DNA of 64,000 bases from NCBI RefSeq assembly GCF_014898055.3, contig NW_023601212.1:31980329-32044328 (forward strand), written 5' to 3'. The DNA is from Talpa occidentalis. Lineage: Eukaryota; Chordata; Mammalia; Eulipotyphla; Talpidae. Both the position numbers and the translations under genes were made by a program. Every line of letters begins with the position of its first letter. The stretch's first letter is position 1. The notes beneath the pieces were generated by a model. The model ran no database searches. It saw only the letters and a list, made by a program, of their open reading frames with translations, and had not been told where the DNA came from. Below, piece after piece: positions 1 to 64,000 of the stretch.

Positions 1-409
1 TACTAAGAACCTTCGTGTCTGTAGTACAGGGGTTAAGAGTGAATTCAGTGGCGTTTCTGGTCACTGTTGGACTGAATATAAAACACAAGTGTCTGAAGGT
101 TACCTGCTGGTGCCATGGAAGAGCCAGAGGTCATCCCCCTCCCGGGAGTAGACTCTTACACACGTCAGCGTTAGGGCACTCTGGGCAAGTGGCATGACAC
201 ACTTTCTCCATAAGCAGGATTAGACTTAGTATGAAGATGAATGTCTCTGTTAGGAGACCAGTAGCTTCTGTCCACGGACCTTAAAAACAAACTGAACCAT
301 TTTTTTCCTAATAGGAAAGATTTGATTCTGTTATTAAATACTTGGTAAACTAAAATTACTAGCAGCAAAGGCACTGTTCTAAAAATAGAGAAATTCTATT
401 GACTATTAG
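1..409. other. Intergenic sequence downstream of NCAPD3
   Basis: Unique-looking AT-rich DNA with no open frame, RNA gene or repeat I can name. In human the neighbour on this side is JAM3, convergent with NCAPD3, but nothing of it can be seen here. Confidence 0.4.
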
Positions 410-893
410 GCTACATTTATATTTAACCTTTATTATTACATTTTAGAAAGCTGTACATTTTTTAAAAAAATTTGCAATTTATAAATAGAAAAAAAATATT
501 ACAATCAAATCTTGTCATTAGGTATGAGAAACTATGTACTATCAGGAACTCAAGCCAGCTAACAGACTGACTTACAGAAAAGAAAGCTGATGCATTGTGT
601 TCCTTAAGAATACAGCTCACAGACAGACTTGACACTTTCAAATGGGGTAAAGTTACAATATTAAATAGCTAAGGCATTTCTCTATTATTTTACAATGCTT
701 TACCACATATTAATGACATTTAAAGGATTCACAGGTGAATAACTGAGTGCTGGAATCCAGGAAAAGTGCTGGTATGATGAAAGCACCCCTACCCAGGGCC
801 GTGAAGGTGGTGATCCCTGCCTCTCCGCATGCAGGAAACAAGGTGGTTTCTTAAGGGCTCCTGCCTTCTGGAAACTCCCTGGAATGCACCGTT
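410..893 (-). other. NCAPD3: NCAPD3 3' UTR (probable extent)
   Basis: AT-rich sequence following the TAA. The only canonical AATAAA on the minus strand before the window edge is at 434-429, so cleavage at about 400-420 is likely, giving a UTR of about 0.5 kb. The end is inferred from the signal, not from transcript data. Confidence 0.5.
429..434 (-). terminator. Polyadenylation signal AATAAA of NCAPD3
   Basis: A perfect AATAAA hexamer on the minus strand, followed within 40 bases by a U-rich stretch (TCTCTATTTTTAG) that could serve as the downstream element. Confidence 0.5.
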
Positions 894-62209
<61,316 letters not shown>

Positions 62210-62247
62210 TACCGCCCAGGAACCGGCTCGCCTCGGCTGTGGTCAAC

Positions 62248-62253
62248 TTTGAA
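62248..62253 (-). promoter_or_regulatory. CHR-like element TTTGAA 39 bp upstream of the NCAPD3 ATG
   Basis: TTTGAA is one of the canonical cell-cycle homology region sequences bound by MuvB complexes (DREAM, B-MYB/FOXM1). It lies 38 bp from the nearest CCAAT box, close to the spacing found in G2/M gene promoters. Inferred function; a six-base match alone is weak. Confidence 0.45.
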
Positions 62254-62290
62254 AGCTCGCTCCCGCGCGCGCCCCGAGACGTTCCTGCGG

Positions 62291-62343
62291 ACCAATCACA
62301 GCGCGTGGAACGCCCCGGCGCCCAATCATCCCAGCAGCCAATC
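62291..62343 (-). promoter_or_regulatory. Three CCAAT boxes (NF-Y type)
   Basis: CCAAT occurs at 62292-62296, 62322-62326 and 62338-62342, all the same way round, so they read ATTGG in the NCAPD3 direction. The first two are flanked as CCAATCA, a good NF-Y context. Spacings are 30 and 16 bp. Multiple CCAAT boxes with a CHR downstream are typical of mitotic gene promoters. Confidence 0.6.
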
Positions 62344-62358
62344 GGCAGGGGCGCCTGC

Positions 62359-62383
62359 CGCATGCGCAGAGGGTGGGGCGGGC
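62359..62383. promoter_or_regulatory. NRF1-type site CGCATGCGCA and a GC box
   Basis: CGCATGCGCA at 62359-62368 fits the NRF1 consensus. GGGGCGGGC at 62375-62383 is an Sp1/KLF GC box. Both lie just upstream of the CCAAT cluster and between the two genes. Confidence 0.5.
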
Positions 62384-62758
62384 GGAGGACTGTGGACTAA
62401 TCCAGGGTTCTAGGGTCGAGCTATTTGGTCTTTTCTTCAAAGTCGGGGTCAAGAACTAAGACAAAATCTAATAGCATCTTTCCCACGTCATTTTCTCTCA
62501 AACAGGGGACAGTTTAAAGGGGACTCAGAACAAGAGACTTCCTGTAATTATCACCTTTGCCCCCTGTTAAGCGACATTTCGCGTGCGTGTCAAGGGCCAC
62601 TTTACCCCGTCGGACAGCAGTCAAATGTTGCACGAATCTGAATGTGCACGGTAGCCTCACGTTCATAGAACTGAAGCAATAAAGAAAAGCAAAATGAAAA
62701 AAAAATGCTTCGGGGGGGACATCTGCAGTTCTTTTAATTTTGCGGGGTGTCTGGGCCC
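62384..62758. other. Middle of the divergent promoter
   Basis: Lower-CpG sequence between the two sub-islands. I see no exon, RNA gene or repeat in it. Confidence 0.4.
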
Positions 62759-62826
62759 GAAGGCCACTGGGAAGAGGCCGCAGCCGCCATGTCAACTAAG
62801 GGCAAGGCTGGCGGCCCTTCTTCCAC

Positions 62827-62838
62827 TGCGCGTGCGCA
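62827..62838 (-). promoter_or_regulatory. NRF1 consensus palindrome (minus strand)
   Basis: On the minus strand the sequence reads TGCGCACGCGCA, a full match to YGCGCAYGCGCR. Confidence 0.5.
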
Positions 62839-62890
62839 CTGAGCACACCTCCTGGCGGCCTGGAGGGAAGCCCTTCAGAGGCAGAGGCGT

Positions 62891-62900
62891 GCGCATGCGC
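62891..62900. promoter_or_regulatory. NRF1 palindrome GCGCATGCGC
   Basis: A perfect palindromic NRF1 core about 450 bp upstream of the VPS26B ATG, inside the CpG island. It probably serves VPS26B; that assignment is inference. Confidence 0.55.
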
Positions 62901-63347
62901 CCGGCGGCCCCAGCGCGTGCGGGCTGGAGGCCGCCCCCAACTCCTCCGCTCCCCCTCTCCGCCCCCCACCCGCAGCCGCCTAGGCACCTCGGTGCGTTGC
63001 ACCGCAGGAGGCTTGGGCCGGCTCGTTTGCTGCTTAGCGCCGCACCCCACCCGGTGGGCGGCAGCGGCCACGCACGGTCAGGTTCTGCACTGCGGACCCC
63101 AGAATTGCATTGCGGGCCCTCGCCCCTCACTGCCGCCAGCTGCTGGGGCGCGCTCGGGACAGGCGAGCCGCGGGGCTTCGGTGCTCGGGGCGCCACAACC
63201 GGCCCTGCCCCCTCCCCAAGAAGCGCGCGTCGCCCCCGCCGGGCTGCGGAGCTGGGGTCCGCATCCCCCCCTCCGGCCTTCCCTTAGGGCAGCCCCCGCC
63301 CGGAGAGAGGAGCGGTCCTACCGAGACCGGCCCGGCCCGGCGGTGAG

Positions 63348-63570
63348 ATGAGCTTCTTCGGCTTCGGGCAGAGCGTGGAGGTGGAAATCCTGCTCAACGA
63401 TGCGGAGAGTAGGAAGCGGGCCGAGCACAAGACGGAGGATGGGAAGAAGGAGAAATATTTTCTCTTCTACGATGGAGAAACCGTGTCGGGGAAGGTGAGC
63501 CTCGCGCTCAAAAACCCCAATAAGAGGCTAGAACACCAAGGCATCAAGATCGAGTTCATCGGGCAGATCG
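63348..63570 (+). CDS. VPS26B: VPS26B coding exon 1 (partial gene)
   Basis: VPS26B is one of two mammalian VPS26 paralogues, arrestin-fold subunits of the retromer trimer (with VPS35 and VPS29) that recycles cargo from endosomes to the trans-Golgi or plasma membrane. The exon encodes the first 74 residues plus one base: MSFFGFGQSVEVEILLNDAE, later DGETVSGKVSLALKNPNKRL and IKIEFIGQI. These are the first beta-strands of the N-terminal arrestin-like lobe. The ATG has GAG before it, in a strong Kozak context. The donor is ATCG|GTGAGT in phase 1. The remaining exons (human protein about 336 residues) lie beyond the window. The sequence distinguishes VPS26B from VPS26A, which begins MSFLGGFFG, from memory. 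Confidence 0.96.
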
Positions 63571-64000
63571 GTGAGTCGGGGCCTCCCTCCCCCAGCCGCG
63601 TCCGCCGGACCCGGGCGCCCAATTGGATCTGGAGGGAGCGGGGTGGCTCCCGGGCCAGCTCCTGTAGGCCTGTCTGAACCCCTTCCCCCCGCAATCTGAG
63701 GCCCGCCCGCCGGTGCCTTTCCCTGCGCGCCCGTCTTCCCAGCCAAAAGTGACAGCGCGCCGCGAGGGCGGCGAGCGAGGCGGCTGGGAGCGCCCCTGCC
63801 GCGCCTTGCGGTGTGCGCCCCGCGCCCCAGCCCCGGGGTACCCCAGTAGTCCCTTCGCCGAGCCGCTCAGCTTTACTAGTGCTTCGAGGATTTCGGAGTG
63901 AGATGCTCCTGCCATAGCCTGCAGGTGGGTTTGTTAGGGGGAAACCGCTCTTCCAGTACTGCCTTTGCCATTGCCCGGACACCCACAGCTGGCAGACCCA
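63571..64000 (+). other. VPS26B: VPS26B intron 1, beginning
   Basis: Starts GTGAGTCGGG. The first 270 bases are still CpG-rich island sequence, and CpG density falls off by the window end. No coding sequence is supported. Open frames here on either strand are CpG-island artefacts. Confidence 0.8.

Noticed and set aside
62790..62843. Short upstream frame beginning GCCGCCATGTC (MSTKGKAGG...)
   Set aside because: The strong Kozak context is also a YY1-like CCGCCAT motif, and the peptide has only 17 residues. I cannot tell a uORF from a binding site without knowing the start of transcription.
62694..63287. Plus-strand open frame of 197 codons upstream of VPS26B
   Set aside because: It lies in CpG-island DNA, is Pro/Arg/Ala-rich in composition with no recognisable domain, and overlaps other long frames on both strands, as expected for GC-rich sequence lacking stops.
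63467..63982. Minus-strand open frame of 171 codons
   Set aside because: It is antisense to VPS26B exon 1 and its intron; composition bias explains it.

Overview
This window is mammalian nuclear DNA. Two genes are recognisable by their coding sequence. NCAPD3, the HEAT-repeat subunit D3 of condensin II, lies on the minus strand and fills almost the whole window. I could follow all 35 coding exons, from the ATG at 62209-62207 to the TAA at 896-894. All splice phases agree, and the exons sum to 4,494 nt, or 1,497 residues; the human protein, from memory, is about 1,498. The first coding exon of VPS26B (retromer subunit) starts at 63348 on the plus strand. NCAPD3 head-to-head with VPS26B is the arrangement known at human 11q25.

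Layout: 1-410 is downstream intergenic sequence; 410-893 is the likely NCAPD3 3' UTR; 894-62209 holds the NCAPD3 exons separated by introns of about 100 bp to over 7 kb; 62210-63347 is a shared CpG-rich divergent promoter; 63348-64000 is VPS26B exon 1 and the start of its first intron. The promoter carries three CCAAT boxes, a CHR-like TTTGAA next to the NCAPD3 start, a GC box and three NRF1-type palindromes. This suits a cell-cycle gene paired with a housekeeping gene.

The introns carry the rest: a tRNA-derived SINE family ending in ATAAATAAATCTTTAAAA (14 insertions, several with perfect target-site duplications), 5'-truncated young L1 copies with a G-rich 3' UTR, older L1, MIR and LTR remnants, a broken CBX3 retrocopy in intron 19, and a 42-nt tRNA-Lys half inserted without a poly(A) tail.

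The species cannot be fixed from the sequence alone. The SINE is not a primate, rodent, carnivore, ruminant, horse or vespertilionid-bat SINE that I recognise, so a laurasiatherian such as a rhinolophoid bat is only a guess. The most unusual signals are a SINE dimer with an identical linker at two places, a GC-AG intron in NCAPD3, the tailless tRNA-half insertion, and a SINE carrying an extended 3' tail. I saw no evidence of a new protein-coding system.
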